Below the pieces are notes generated by a model that was not told where the DNA came from, ran no database searches, and saw only the letters and a program-made list of their open reading frames with translations. Shown here one piece after another: positions 43,191 to 52,500 of a DNA stretch of 64,000 nt. The position numbers were made by a program, and so were the translations under genes. The stretch spans positions 62,001 to 126,000 of the forward strand of contig NZ_JACIBY010000003.1 in assembly GCF_014195535.1 (NCBI RefSeq). Direction: 5' to 3'. Position 1 is the stretch's first letter. Every line of letters begins with the position of its first letter. Origin of the DNA: Runella defluvii (GTDB taxonomy: Bacteria > Bacteroidota > Bacteroidia > Cytophagales > Spirosomataceae).

Positions 43191-44903
43191 ATGGCAACAA
43201 ATTCATTTCAAATTGTGGGTAAAAACCCTAATGCTTTATTCAGCCTCAAGGTGCATCGGGGCGAAGGAATGGCATTATTAGCAATGAATTGGCTCAATGG
43301 CACTCCAACAAATGATTTTGTCGGATTTGCAATCGAGTATAAGTACCCTAAGGGTAATCGCTACATACCGATTAAAAACCGTATTACATTTGAAGGTTTT
43401 GAGAAAGATTCGGACAGGTATTCTTCGTTACGTTCACCCATTCAAATGTTTCGTTGGGTTCATTTTCCTACTCGAACCAATGATGTTGGGTTGTTTACCT
43501 ACCGTGTTACACCCGTTTTTATGAGCTCAAAAAGTGAACTCACGTATGGCGAGCCCCAAGTTGTTTCTATCGACTTGTTTTCCGACACCTACCCTGATGA
43601 GCTAAATGTCACTTTTACGCGAGGTTTTATTGCATCACAAGCTTTTGTTGATAGATATGGTAAAGAGGCAGTGAAAACATTATTGCCACTTAAGGCCGCT
43701 TTGGGAGTAGATTTCGTTCCTACGCATCCAAAGTCAAAGGAAGCACTTGAATGGATGGGTTTTGAGGCCCGCGAAAAAATCAATCAGTTGCTTTCTGAGG
43801 CCATAGAAGATCAAGAGTCGAAGGTGTACGTGGTGGCTTATGATTTAAGCATTAAAGAAATCGCTGATAAACTACAAGAACTAGGTGCTCGACTGAAAAT
43901 TATTATTGATGACAGTGGTGACCACAACGAACATGACTCAGGGGAAAATCAGGTTGCCTCAAAACTGGCTCTTTCTGCTGGAAATGGCAATGTAAAACGC
44001 CAAAACTTGGGGGGATTGCAGCACAATAAGATGATTGTGGTAGATAGTCCTAGGCGAAAAGCAGTTGTTTTCGGGTCCACAAATTTTAGCTGGCGCGGCT
44101 TTTTTGTACAGGCCAATAATGCACTGATTGTGCAAGGGAAGCAGGTGGTTGACGTTGCTAAAGCTGCTTTTAACAATTACTGGGATAGTGATAATATTAA
44201 AGCCAAATTTGTTGAAACAAACTCTGCGGTTTGGAATGATTTAGGGCTACCAACGATTGACGCAAAAGTTACTTTTTCACCTCACAGCCGTGACAATTCT
44301 GTTTTGGAGTCCATAGCTGCTGACATCAAGAAAGCAAAAACCTCTGTTTTCTATTCATTGGCTTTTTTACACCAAATGAGTAAAACAGGGGCATTAGTAA
44401 CGGCTATTGACGAAGTAACGGCTGATCCGCGAATTTTTGTTTACGGAATGTCTGACAAACGTAGGGGAGGGCTTGATTTACAGAAACCGAATGGAAATGT
44501 AGCTCCTGTCTTTGCCTCCAACTTAACGGATGAAGCCCTCCCTGAGCCATTCAAGTCGGAGCCAAGTGGGGGGACAGGTACACAGTTGCATCATAAGTTT
44601 GTCGTTTTGGATTTCGATAAGCCATCGGCACGAGTGTATTTAGGTTCCTATAATTTTTCAAATGCTGCCGACCGAAATAACGGCGAAAATTTGGTACTCA
44701 TCAAGGATAAAAAAGTAGCAGTTTCATACATGATAGAAGCGCTACGGCTTTTTGACCATTATCATTTTCGAGTGAAGCAGGCGGAAGCACGTAATGCAAA
44801 GATTTTCTTGTCGAAACCCCCACAAAGTGGCCAGGAAGCGTGGTGGAAGGAAGCATTTACTGAAACTACTAGCAAACACCGAGACCGTTTACTGTTTTCG
44901 TAG
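43191..44903 (+). CDS. Phospholipase-D superfamily protein with two HKD motifs
   Basis: A 570-residue protein. The first 130 residues are a beta-rich domain of unknown type. Two HKD motifs follow: His278-x-Lys280-x4-Asp285 (QHNKMIVVD) and His467-x-Lys469-x4-Asp474 (HHKFVVLD), each followed by the G-S-x-N-(F/Y) strand (STNFSWRG, SYNFSNAAD). Both halves of the two-lobed active site are therefore present, so it can be a monomeric phosphodiesterase, nuclease or lipase. Coupled with the DUF2278/lamin-tail gene, it is a likely effector; the substrate is not known. Confidence 0.85.
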   Translation: MATNSFQIVGKNPNALFSLKVHRGEGMALLAMNWLNGTPTNDFVGFAIEYKYPKGNRYIPIKNRITFEGFEKDSDRYSSLRSPIQMFRWVHFPTRTNDVGLFTYRVTPVFMSSKSELTYGEPQVVSIDLFSDTYPDELNVTFTRGFIASQAFVDRYGKEAVKTLLPLKAALGVDFVPTHPKSKEALEWMGFEAREKINQLLSEAIEDQESKVYVVAYDLSIKEIADKLQELGARLKIIIDDSGDHNEHDSGENQVASKLALSAGNGNVKRQNLGGLQHNKMIVVDSPRRKAVVFGSTNFSWRGFFVQANNALIVQGKQVVDVAKAAFNNYWDSDNIKAKFVETNSAVWNDLGLPTIDAKVTFSPHSRDNSVLESIAADIKKAKTSVFYSLAFLHQMSKTGALVTAIDEVTADPRIFVYGMSDKRRGGLDLQKPNGNVAPVFASNLTDEALPEPFKSEPSGGTGTQLHHKFVVLDFDKPSARVYLGSYNFSNAADRNNGENLVLIKDKKVAVSYMIEALRLFDHYHFRVKQAEARNAKIFLSKPPQSGQEAWWKEAFTETTSKHRDRLLFS

Positions 44904-44905
44904 CT

Positions 44906-45082
44906 AATTTTTAGGCTTTGTAACGACAAAATGTAAGTACATCGGTATTGGTCGAATAGTGTGTGTTTATAAAATCATGTAACATCTGATAAACAGTATG
45001 TTACATGATTTTTTCTTTTTTGAGAGTAAAAGAATAGAATATGAATTATGTGTGTATGACGTGGTGTACTACGATTTGTATG
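44906..45082 (+). repeat. Direct repeat copy 1 (about 177 bp) containing an intrinsic terminator
   Basis: This stretch matches 47835-48009 in the same orientation, almost base for base up to about 45015 and again at the end (GGTGTACTACGATTTGTATG). It contains a perfect 15-bp terminator stem, AAAATCATGTAACAT (44971-44985) with 44998-45012, followed by T-runs, which would close the DUF2278/PLD transcript. With copy 2 it flanks the three-gene minus-strand cassette. Confidence 0.85.
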
Positions 45083-45189
45083 AACACTAGTGACTTACCC
45101 AGTCTTGGTTGTTTAAAAACAAAAAAATGTCTTGCCAAAGGAGATTTAGCAAGACAAAAATTGATTACTTATTTGTTGAAATTACAACC

Positions 45190-46209
45190 TCATTGGTTTC
45201 TAAATGCCTCTGGGAAACCCCATTTCTCATCTGCCAGGTCAAGTTCGAGTTGGGTGTTTCCATTTTCAGTTTCAGCCCCTACTGTGAATGCTCCCCAAGC
45301 TACCAATTTGAGTTCTGCTTTGCCATCTTGTACAAAAATAATGGGGTTGGAGTTGAAGAATGTAGGATGTAAGTGAAACTTCACAGCGCCTGTCAAGGGT
45401 AGATTGGCGTCGATGCTTTCCACTTTTAGGAAAACATCAAATAGACCTTCTTTGCCTTCTGATGATTTTACAATAGCGCTTAGCCTTCTTCCATTTCTTT
45501 CATTGAGGCCACCCCATTGTCCTTTTTGAGGGTCATTGTTATCATCACCTCGCAGGCTTAACAAACCTTGCTCTGTTTGGGAGGATTTAGCTTGTATTTC
45601 ATTGATAACGGTTTGAACATTAAAAAAAGCTTCCTGTGTATTTTTTAATACCTCTTTCAAATCGTTTGAATCTGTTAATTCTAAATCGGCTTTTCGTATT
45701 GCGCCCGACAGGTACATACGGGTGATAAGATAGCCACCAATAAACCCAACAATTGGGAAATAGATTATTAGAGAATTAACCAATGTTATGGCTGCTTCAT
45801 TGTCTATGGCAGATTTAACGATTTTAGGCGCTATATACTCGGAAGTCTGCTGGAGTTGCTGGGGAACGCTTTTGAGCTGTACTAATCCAAGACCTACAAT
45901 AATTTTGGTAAGCCAATCCGAAATTTCTTCCAAATTGGTGTTGGGAACGTACTGGTAGGTAGTAGAGTTTAAGATAGGTTGGGCTCTGTTATTTTGTAAA
46001 AATTTAGGAATCCCAAATAAAAAACCAACCAAGACTCCTATTACTAGACAAGCTGCGGCCAAAAGTAAGGTGATGTTGATAAGGGCAACTCCTTGACAAA
46101 CGATAAAAAGTAGACCAACAGCAATAAATACCATGAGGCTGAATGTAAACCTCGCCCCGAAGGGGTCTTTAGTATTGGGTGTAAATATGAGTTTGAGATT
46201 TTGTAACAT
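45190..46209 (-). CDS. Membrane protein with C-terminal pYEATS-like domain
   Basis: A 339-residue protein. It has two membrane helices near the N terminus (about 22-62), a soluble stretch, and a third around 155-180. A helical linker follows. The last 85 residues (FDVFLKVESIDAN, VKFHLHPTFFNSNPIIF, KLVAWGAFTVGAETENG, TQLELDLAD) have the sequence pattern of the prokaryotic YEATS domain, thought to be a ligand or modification reader in conflict systems. The ATG at 46209 is preferred over a TTG six nt upstream. Third gene of the repeat-flanked cassette, possibly the sensing or membrane-acting component. Confidence 0.7.
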   Translation of the reverse strand: MLQNLKLIFTPNTKDPFGARFTFSLMVFIAVGLLFIVCQGVALINITLLLAAACLVIGVLVGFLFGIPKFLQNNRAQPILNSTTYQYVPNTNLEEISDWLTKIIVGLGLVQLKSVPQQLQQTSEYIAPKIVKSAIDNEAAITLVNSLIIYFPIVGFIGGYLITRMYLSGAIRKADLELTDSNDLKEVLKNTQEAFFNVQTVINEIQAKSSQTEQGLLSLRGDDNNDPQKGQWGGLNERNGRRLSAIVKSSEGKEGLFDVFLKVESIDANLPLTGAVKFHLHPTFFNSNPIIFVQDGKAELKLVAWGAFTVGAETENGNTQLELDLADEKWGFPEAFRNQ

Positions 46210-46333
46210 GATCAACGAATGTGTTTAAGATTGTCATTGTTCAGATTTTCTACATTCCCAAGTTCAGTGAGGGAGTTTTCACAAAAGGGAAGGAAAGCAC
46301 TTTCGTTTTCTCCAAAACGAATAATTGCGGTGC

Positions 46334-47203
46334 TTAAATCTTCATTTTGAAGGTAATGGTAGTGAATTCCTGATTGTCAAAGCCCTTCGTGGGGTCGACT
46401 CCCTTGGTATGGTCGATACCAATTTTGATGTCTGCAAACTTGTTTTTTGATTTTTCTGCCAGTATAAAATTACACGTGAGTTTGAACAGTTCGCTTCTTG
46501 TCTTTTCAGTATCGGTTGTTCGATATATCAGTTGACGACTTATATAATCTGGAATAATTTCAACTTTTTTCCAGAGCGTCAAATTTGCAGTTAATCGGTA
46601 AGCGAGGCGCCATACATCACCACTAGATGCCTTATTTGAGCTATTTCTATCTTCATATTCAACTCCGCCGTATAAATTGTAATAGAAAAGCAACACCGAG
46701 TCTTTAACGTCTGTGACAGCATCAGGTAATAAGGTAAACTTTCCGTCTTTTCCGTTGAATACAGGTGAGACATACAGACTCCCTTGAGCACCTTCCGTTT
46801 TTTTTACGTTGTCTTTTTTATAATTGACCTTTGATGTCACATAGGGTGTCCAACTACGCGCATTTTTTAAAACATCCCATAACGGACTTTGGAAGTCAAG
46901 CCCACTTAATACCACATCTTGCTTGTTTTTGATGAGGGTATTCTTCTGCAATTCTACGAAGGGGCGGAGTTTAGCTTGAGTGAGATTGATGTTAAGTACT
47001 TGATAGCCTACGGCAACACTATAGTTGAAACTATTGGTGTCACCCTTGGGATAGACTAAGTTAAGGTACGCAGCTTCCTCTCTTTCTAGTTTTCCCTGAA
47101 ATGACTGGCGCAGTGACAATCGGCTGAAGAACTTTTCTTGAGGTTTTTGTGCTCTTGCTCCCAGTGCCGTAACAAGTCCGATAATTAATAGTCGCTTCAT
47201 CAT
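46334..47203 (-). CDS. Exported, barrel-like protein of unknown function
   Basis: A 289-residue protein with a signal peptide (KRLLIIGLVTALGARAQ). The mature part alternates polar and hydrophobic residues in stretches of 9-11 (for example FNYSVAVGYQVLNINL, LRPFVELQKNTLI, WRLAYRLTANLTLW) and ends in KMKI, in line with a small outer-membrane beta barrel. No family is recognised. It overlaps the small upstream gene by 4 nt (ATGA), so the two are coupled. Confidence 0.65.
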   Translation of the reverse strand: MMKRLLIIGLVTALGARAQKPQEKFFSRLSLRQSFQGKLEREEAAYLNLVYPKGDTNSFNYSVAVGYQVLNINLTQAKLRPFVELQKNTLIKNKQDVVLSGLDFQSPLWDVLKNARSWTPYVTSKVNYKKDNVKKTEGAQGSLYVSPVFNGKDGKFTLLPDAVTDVKDSVLLFYYNLYGGVEYEDRNSSNKASSGDVWRLAYRLTANLTLWKKVEIIPDYISRQLIYRTTDTEKTRSELFKLTCNFILAEKSKNKFADIKIGIDHTKGVDPTKGFDNQEFTTITFKMKI

Positions 47204-47619
47204 GGCTTTAGTTTTGTTAATGTGAGATCTTTTAATTCACCAACTGTTTCAATTTTGCCCATGTCTGCCGTCGTGATAAACTTTTTACTCCCTTTTTTAT
47301 TAATAAACTGATTGATATGCACTCGTAGATTTTCGAGTTTGGTAGGTGTTAATCCTAAGTTTACCAGTTCGTCTGTCGGTTGAATCTCTGCTTGTGGTTT
47401 TCCAGTTAGAATAGAAATTGCACGCGTAATTAATTCCCTCACTTCAATCGAAAGCTCCGTTTCAGGGGGAGTTTCTTTTATTTCAGGGGTAATTGCCTTG
47501 AAGTATTTATTCAAAAGTTTTTCCAGTAGCTCGTCGGGCTTATCGGGTAAGTTATGAAGGGTTTCAATCAAAAATTGGAGCTCTTCAATGGTCAGGTCTA
47601 ATCTGAGGTTTGTTTCCAT
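47200..47619 (-). CDS. Small cytosolic protein with acyl-carrier-like C-terminal domain
   Basis: A 139-residue protein. Residues 1-50 are helical (LDLTIEELQFLIETLHNLPDKPDELLEKLL). Residues about 65-139 look like an ACP-type four-helix fold: a helix, then AEIQPTDELVNLGLTPTKLENL, where carriers have a Ser for phosphopantetheine, and a closing TVGEL. Here Thr-Pro-Thr replaces the Asp-Ser-Leu, so it is probably a non-modified ACP-like adaptor. The ATG at 47619 is preferred over the TTG at 47658. First gene of the cassette. Confidence 0.6.
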   Translation of the reverse strand: METNLRLDLTIEELQFLIETLHNLPDKPDELLEKLLNKYFKAITPEIKETPPETELSIEVRELITRAISILTGKPQAEIQPTDELVNLGLTPTKLENLRVHINQFINKKGSKKFITTADMGKIETVGELKDLTLTKLKP

Positions 47620-47834
47620 ACGTTGTAAGTAGTTGATTGTGAGATAAGGTTTTAACAAAGATACCTTTGTTAGAAGTAGTGAAGATGTTTCCCCCTAAAA
47701 AGTTCAGGAAAAAGTTATCAAACGGTTTACGGGCCTTGGTTCTCCTATTTTTCAGATACTCAGATGCCTCCTTATCCGTAAAGTGTTTTCTACTTGAAAG
47801 CCCAAATACGTAGAATAGCGTCTTTCTGTTCTTG

Positions 47835-48009
47835 ATTTTTGAGCTTTGTAACGACAAAATGTAATTACATCGGTATTGGTAGAACTGTGTGTGTTTAGAA
47901 AATCATGTAACATCTGATAAACAGTATGTTACATAGTTTTTTCTCTTTAGGTGTCAAAAGTGGATGAAAGTGTTTTGAATGTATGACGCGGTGTACTACG
48001 ATTTGTATG
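47835..48009 (+). repeat. Direct repeat copy 2 (about 175 bp)
   Basis: Second copy of the sequence at 44906-45082, same orientation, 2928 bp downstream. Its hairpin is slightly damaged (two mismatched bases in the stem at about 47903-47936), so copy 1 seems the working terminator and copy 2 the diverged one. Confidence 0.85.
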
Positions 48010-48028
48010 TACTTTTGGGTCTTTAACA

Positions 48029-48056
48029 TTGCTATACTACTTAAACGATAAGTTTG
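48029..48056 (+). promoter_or_regulatory. Possible promoter of the BREX operon
   Basis: TTG at 48029-48031 and TAAGTTTG at 48049-48056 match the Bacteroidota elements with a spacing of 17 nt, slightly short. Leader to brxA about 135 nt. Confidence 0.45.
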
Positions 48057-48197
48057 CCCACAAAGTAAGCCTTTTTAAAATCTATGAACAAAAATCAAAA
48101 AATAGGAATTGTACAAAAAAAATACAAATAACTATTGTAAAAATAAAATATTAGAAAATTTAAAAAATATTTATACATTATTGCTTCAATAGAACCG

Positions 48198-48950
48198 ATG
48201 TTAATTAACTCAGATATTAATATTTTAGGCGGCCTCCCTGATTGGAACCTGCTCTCTGTCTTCTTAAGGGAAAGTTTGGAATCCATGCGCGAAAGTGGAG
48301 GGGTACATACGTTTACGGCAATTAAGACCGATAAGTCGGTAAAGCGGTTTGAAAATGCGATCTCTGCAACCCTGATAAAATTCCAGAACCCTGAGATTGA
48401 GGCGTTAGTACGAGATAGTTTGATGTCCGAGGGGCTTTCCCAGGATAGCCTGCTCCTTTTATTCTGGAATGCTTCATTCAATAATGAATTATTACATTAC
48501 CTCAATAAGCACACTTTTTTTGTCTCTTTTTACAGTGGAAGGATCAGTATAAAACAGGATGAGGTCTTTGCTTGCTTAAAAGAGTTGAGTGAAACGGAAA
48601 GAGAATTGAAAAAATGGTCTGATTCGACATTGAACGTAACAGCCTCTAAATACCTAACTTTGCTCAAGAAGTTCGGTCTGATGGAAGGTTCGCACAACAA
48701 AACCATCCTCCATCCGTACCTAAATGATAAAATGTTTGTGCTTTTTGTCTATTGGATTACCTCGGTAGAGCCAAAACCCAATTTGCTGGAAAGCGAATGG
48801 TTGAAATATTCTTTCTGTGAACGACCAGTATTTATCGAAAGAATCATGCAAAAAAGGTTCTCCACTTACTTTGAGTTGAATTATACCGGCGATAAACTGA
48901 AAATAGAAACCCTGACCCCTTACTCAACGCTTTACGATGTCCTTCGGTAA
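48198..48950 (+). CDS. brxA: BrxA (DUF1819) BREX protein
   Basis: A 250-residue protein, somewhat longer than typical BrxA (about 200). It has the family's helical pattern: ESLESMRESGG, KTDKSVKRFENAISATLIKF, DSLLLLFWNASFNNELLHYLNKHTF, then ELKKWSDSTLNVTASKYLTLLKKFGLMEG, a winged-helix-like ending. In BREX, BrxA is a small DNA-binding component. It is followed by brxB with a 14-nt overlap. The order brxA-brxB-brxC-pglX seen here supports the call strongly. Confidence 0.82.
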   Translation: MLINSDINILGGLPDWNLLSVFLRESLESMRESGGVHTFTAIKTDKSVKRFENAISATLIKFQNPEIEALVRDSLMSEGLSQDSLLLLFWNASFNNELLHYLNKHTFFVSFYSGRISIKQDEVFACLKELSETERELKKWSDSTLNVTASKYLTLLKKFGLMEGSHNKTILHPYLNDKMFVLFVYWITSVEPKPNLLESEWLKYSFCERPVFIERIMQKRFSTYFELNYTGDKLKIETLTPYSTLYDVLR

Positions 48951-49494
48951 TCTACAGTTTACTATTCATGAAACGATTCGACTTGTACAGTCGGAAAGGC
49001 GCTCGGAAATAACCCTGAAAGCCAACGGCGGCAATTCCATCCTCATGGTATGCGACCCCATGAAGGAAGTCGAATACATTCGCTATTTGGAAGGGCTTTT
49101 GCCAAGAGAGGGTTATTCAATCATTGATTTGAATGAATGCCTGATAGATTTTGTGTCAAAATACAGGGCTGAAGTGGCTGAACTGTACGAAATGCTACAA
49201 TCGGCTACGCACGAAATTTTTAAAGCACCCGTCGGCGAAGAATCTCCGGACCTGTTCAGGGCAATCATAAACCGAATCCATGCGGCATTTCAACAGAACC
49301 AAGTACCCGTGCTTATCAATACCGGTGCCCTGTACGGTACTGGCATTCAAAATATCCACATCATGGAGAATGAAAGCGTAATGAAGGCAAATTTGCCCAT
49401 CATTATCCTGTACCCGGCTACCCATGAAGCCGACCGACTGCTTTTTCTCGGTAAGCAGCCTGCATCCAAATACCGTTGTATGATTATTGAATAA
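48937..49494 (+). CDS. brxB: BrxB (DUF1788) BREX protein
   Basis: A 185-residue protein with the DUF1788 signatures: LMVCDPMKEVEYIRYLEGLL, IIDLNECLIDFVSKY, and near the end PVLINTGALYGTGIQNIHIMENE and LPIIILYPATHEADRLLFLG. Its length is normal. BrxB is an essential BREX component with unknown mechanism. Overlaps brxA by 14 nt and lies 21 nt before brxC. Confidence 0.9.
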   Translation: MSFGNLQFTIHETIRLVQSERRSEITLKANGGNSILMVCDPMKEVEYIRYLEGLLPREGYSIIDLNECLIDFVSKYRAEVAELYEMLQSATHEIFKAPVGEESPDLFRAIINRIHAAFQQNQVPVLINTGALYGTGIQNIHIMENESVMKANLPIIILYPATHEADRLLFLGKQPASKYRCMIIE

Positions 49495-49515
49495 TAGTTA
49501 GAAAGACCATTCATT

Positions 49516-52500
49516 ATGTTGATAAAAGATTTACTTACCATTGATTTAAGCGAGGATATTAAAAATGTGATTGACTTGGAGGACATTTCAGAAGCCGCCA
49601 TTCAGTCAGAGATCGAGAATTATATCATAACCGATGGCCTTGCCAAAGAATATGAGGGCTTTGTTTCGGTATTCACTTCCAATATCATTGAAACCGGCGT
49701 ATGGTTGTCAGGCTTTTATGGTTCCGGTAAATCGTATTTCGGTAAGTTACTCGGCTATTTGATGAGCAACCGACTTATCAACGGCACCCCCGCCCGCGAC
49801 AGGATCCTGCAACGATTTGCCGGTATTGAAAATGAGGCATTGATCAAAAATACCATTTCCAAACTCAACAGCATCAATGCCCGAGTGGTTTTTTTAGACA
49901 GTGCCAAGCAGGATACGTCCAAAGGGTTTGCGTATGCCCTGTTCAAAAACTTCCTAAAATCCTTGGAATTACCCGAAAACGAACACGGATTCCTGCTCTT
50001 TTCCCTAATGTGCGATGCGTCCTACGGAAACCCCGCTGATTTTGTACAGGATAAGGCTGGCAAAACGTGGTACGAGTTAAAATCCAACCGAACGCTTTAC
50101 ATAGCCGGCATCAAAAACATTTACCTTGATTTGGGCAATTCTGAATCGGATTATACCAACATCCTCACAACCATTCGACGGGAGATTGACGAGTTCAGCG
50201 CGGGAAAATTGCGGGATGAACTGAGCAATTACTTTAAAACCGTAAAAGACGAGAAAGTTGTTTTTCTGTTTGATGAAGCCAGTGAAGCCATCAACTCCAA
50301 AAAATTCACCCTGCTCGATTTGGAAGGACTCAGCGAAGCGCTGTCTTCCATGGGTGGTAAAGTATGGACCATTGCCATTGCGCAGGAAAAACTGGATGAT
50401 GTCATCAATAACTCAAACGTAAGCAAGGCGCAGCTCACCAAAGTAACCGACCGCTTTAAAACCAAGATACACCTGGAAGCCACGGAAGTGGATGTGATCA
50501 TCCGAAGCCGTTTGTTGAAAAAGAACGATGCTGCGCTGCTGAAACTAAAGGAACACTACCAACTCCACTCGGGCAAAATAGCCGACCACAGTGGCCTGAC
50601 GGGGGCTGGAAAAACCGAGGATGTAAGTTCTTTTGTCACTTATTATCCCTTTTACCAAAACCAATTCGGCCTACTGCAAAATTTCCTCTTTGGCCGACAG
50701 GGATACGCCTCCACCAAGGTGGCAGCAAGGGGGATGATCATTACCACCTACGATATTCTGAAACATGAACTTCAAAATGAAACACTATACAGCGTAGCGA
50801 CCGGGTGGCAGATCGCTAAGGAAGCGCAGCCGTCCCCTCCCGTTCGGTTGGTGAACCGTTACTCCAATGCGGACAGCATCTTAAAAAACGAGCACATTGA
50901 CTTGCCCGGACGCCGCTTGTTGGAAACCATTCATTTTCTGACCGAAGCCGAAACGGCCACTACTTCCCTGAGTAATATCGTAAAGGCGTATATCAAATCA
51001 CCCGAAGATTTTCATGCCACGCAGAGGCTGATTTCTAAAGCCTTGGAAACCTTAGTGGAGCACAAAATCCTGTTGCTGACCGACGGTACTTACCGAATTA
51101 CGTCCGATATTGAGCAACGCCTGCTGGACGAAATGACGCAGTACCCGGTGCAGATCTTCAAAAAGAAACAGCAGGTAATTACAGCTTTCAAAAATGCGGC
51201 TTTCATCAAAGCCTTGGCTCGGATCAATGACAGCACCACCGCTTACGATTTTTATATCACCTCCGACAACGACGATGAACTGTCTAACCCTCCACTGAAA
51301 CATCTCAAGCTGAAGGTCAAAAGCCTGTACAATTACGGAGACGACGCTACCACTAACCGAACGGCCGTCATTGAACAGCTCAAAACCCAATACCGCGATG
51401 ATAAAGATGTCATTTGGCTGGCTCCCGACAATGGCTCGTTCCGAGAGATCGACAAACTGATGGACGAAATTGAACGCATCAAATTTCTCGAAGAAAAATA
51501 CACCAATCCTCAATCGGATGAAGGGGCTATTGTGAGGGGTTTTCAGGCCGAACGCTCCACCAAAGAGAATCGACTGAAAGAATTGGTGGAACAATCTCTC
51601 ATGCAGGGCACGTCCGTTTATCTGTACAACACGGCTCAACTCGACCGTAATAACTGGCAAACGACCCTGAACAACCTCCAACGGCAGGTGATTCAGAATG
51701 TGTATAGTCAACGTCTTTCGGCGCAGTTGCCGGATACGATCGCCGAACGGATCATCAAAGAAGGAAATACCCAACGGCTGTCCACCTACTTTACCGGACT
51801 TGGTACCGATTTTCAGTTTTATGATGCCCAGGGCAATTTCATCGGCGAATCCCTGAAATCGGCGGAACAAATCCTGTACAAGATCCGAAATACGTTTGTG
51901 GATGTCGCCACCATTGAGCGGGACTTGGTACAACCCCCTACGGGTTTTGGGTGGGGGACTGTCAAAACTACCCTGGCGGCTCTGTTACGGGGTGGAAAGG
52001 TCATGGCCAAGTACAACGGTTCCGAAAAATTCTCGTGGAAAGATGACGGAGTAGCAGCCTTGTTCACCAACGACCGGGAACTGCGAAAAGCCTCGTTTAA
52101 AGCCATTGCCAAATCACTCTCCACGACCCAAAAGAACAGCATCGTCACATCCCTTCAGGCGTTGGATTGTGAAACCCACATTGGTAAAAAAGTGGATTGG
52201 AATACCAATGATTTTGACTTGGTAAAAGCTGTCCAAGAACTCGCCAAGCGTTTCTGCGATAAGGTAGACGATATGAAGCGGGCGCACAAAGATTTTGAGG
52301 CGCTGTTCAGCAATTTGGAAGGCTGCAAAGATCAATTGGGCTCGTTTACGGGCGCGGTCAGTGAAGCCAACTACATGGACAAAGCCGAAAACTACCTCTC
52401 GCAGACGGAGGTGTATGCCGATGCCATTTACGAAATTGAAAAAGCGGAACGGTTTATACGAAACAACCTTGAGAAGCTCCGCTTATGGAAAAGCTTTGCC

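Larger units (their letters stand above)
47620..48197. other. Intergenic region with direct repeat copy 2 and BREX leader
   Basis: From left to right: about 215 bp with a short minus-strand frame that is not convincing as a gene; direct repeat copy 2 (47835-48009); and about 190 bp of very AT-rich leader before brxA. The cassette and the BREX genes are divergent here, so both promoters should be within this stretch. Confidence 0.75.

Noticed and set aside
36903-44903. Conjugation (tra) genes of a full integrative conjugative element
   Set aside because: No relaxase, coupling protein or type IV secretion gene was seen in the visible part, so self-transfer cannot be claimed.
45041-45376. Plus-strand frame of 111 codons
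   Set aside because: It lies opposite the C-terminal end of the pYEATS-like gene and in the direct repeat; residue composition is Ser/Cys-rich and not protein-like.
47668-47857. Minus-strand frame of up to 90 codons beginning inside direct repeat copy 2
   Set aside because: It overlaps the start of the ACP-like gene, begins inside a non-coding repeat and has no recognisable domain; it may be a gene remnant but I cannot support it.
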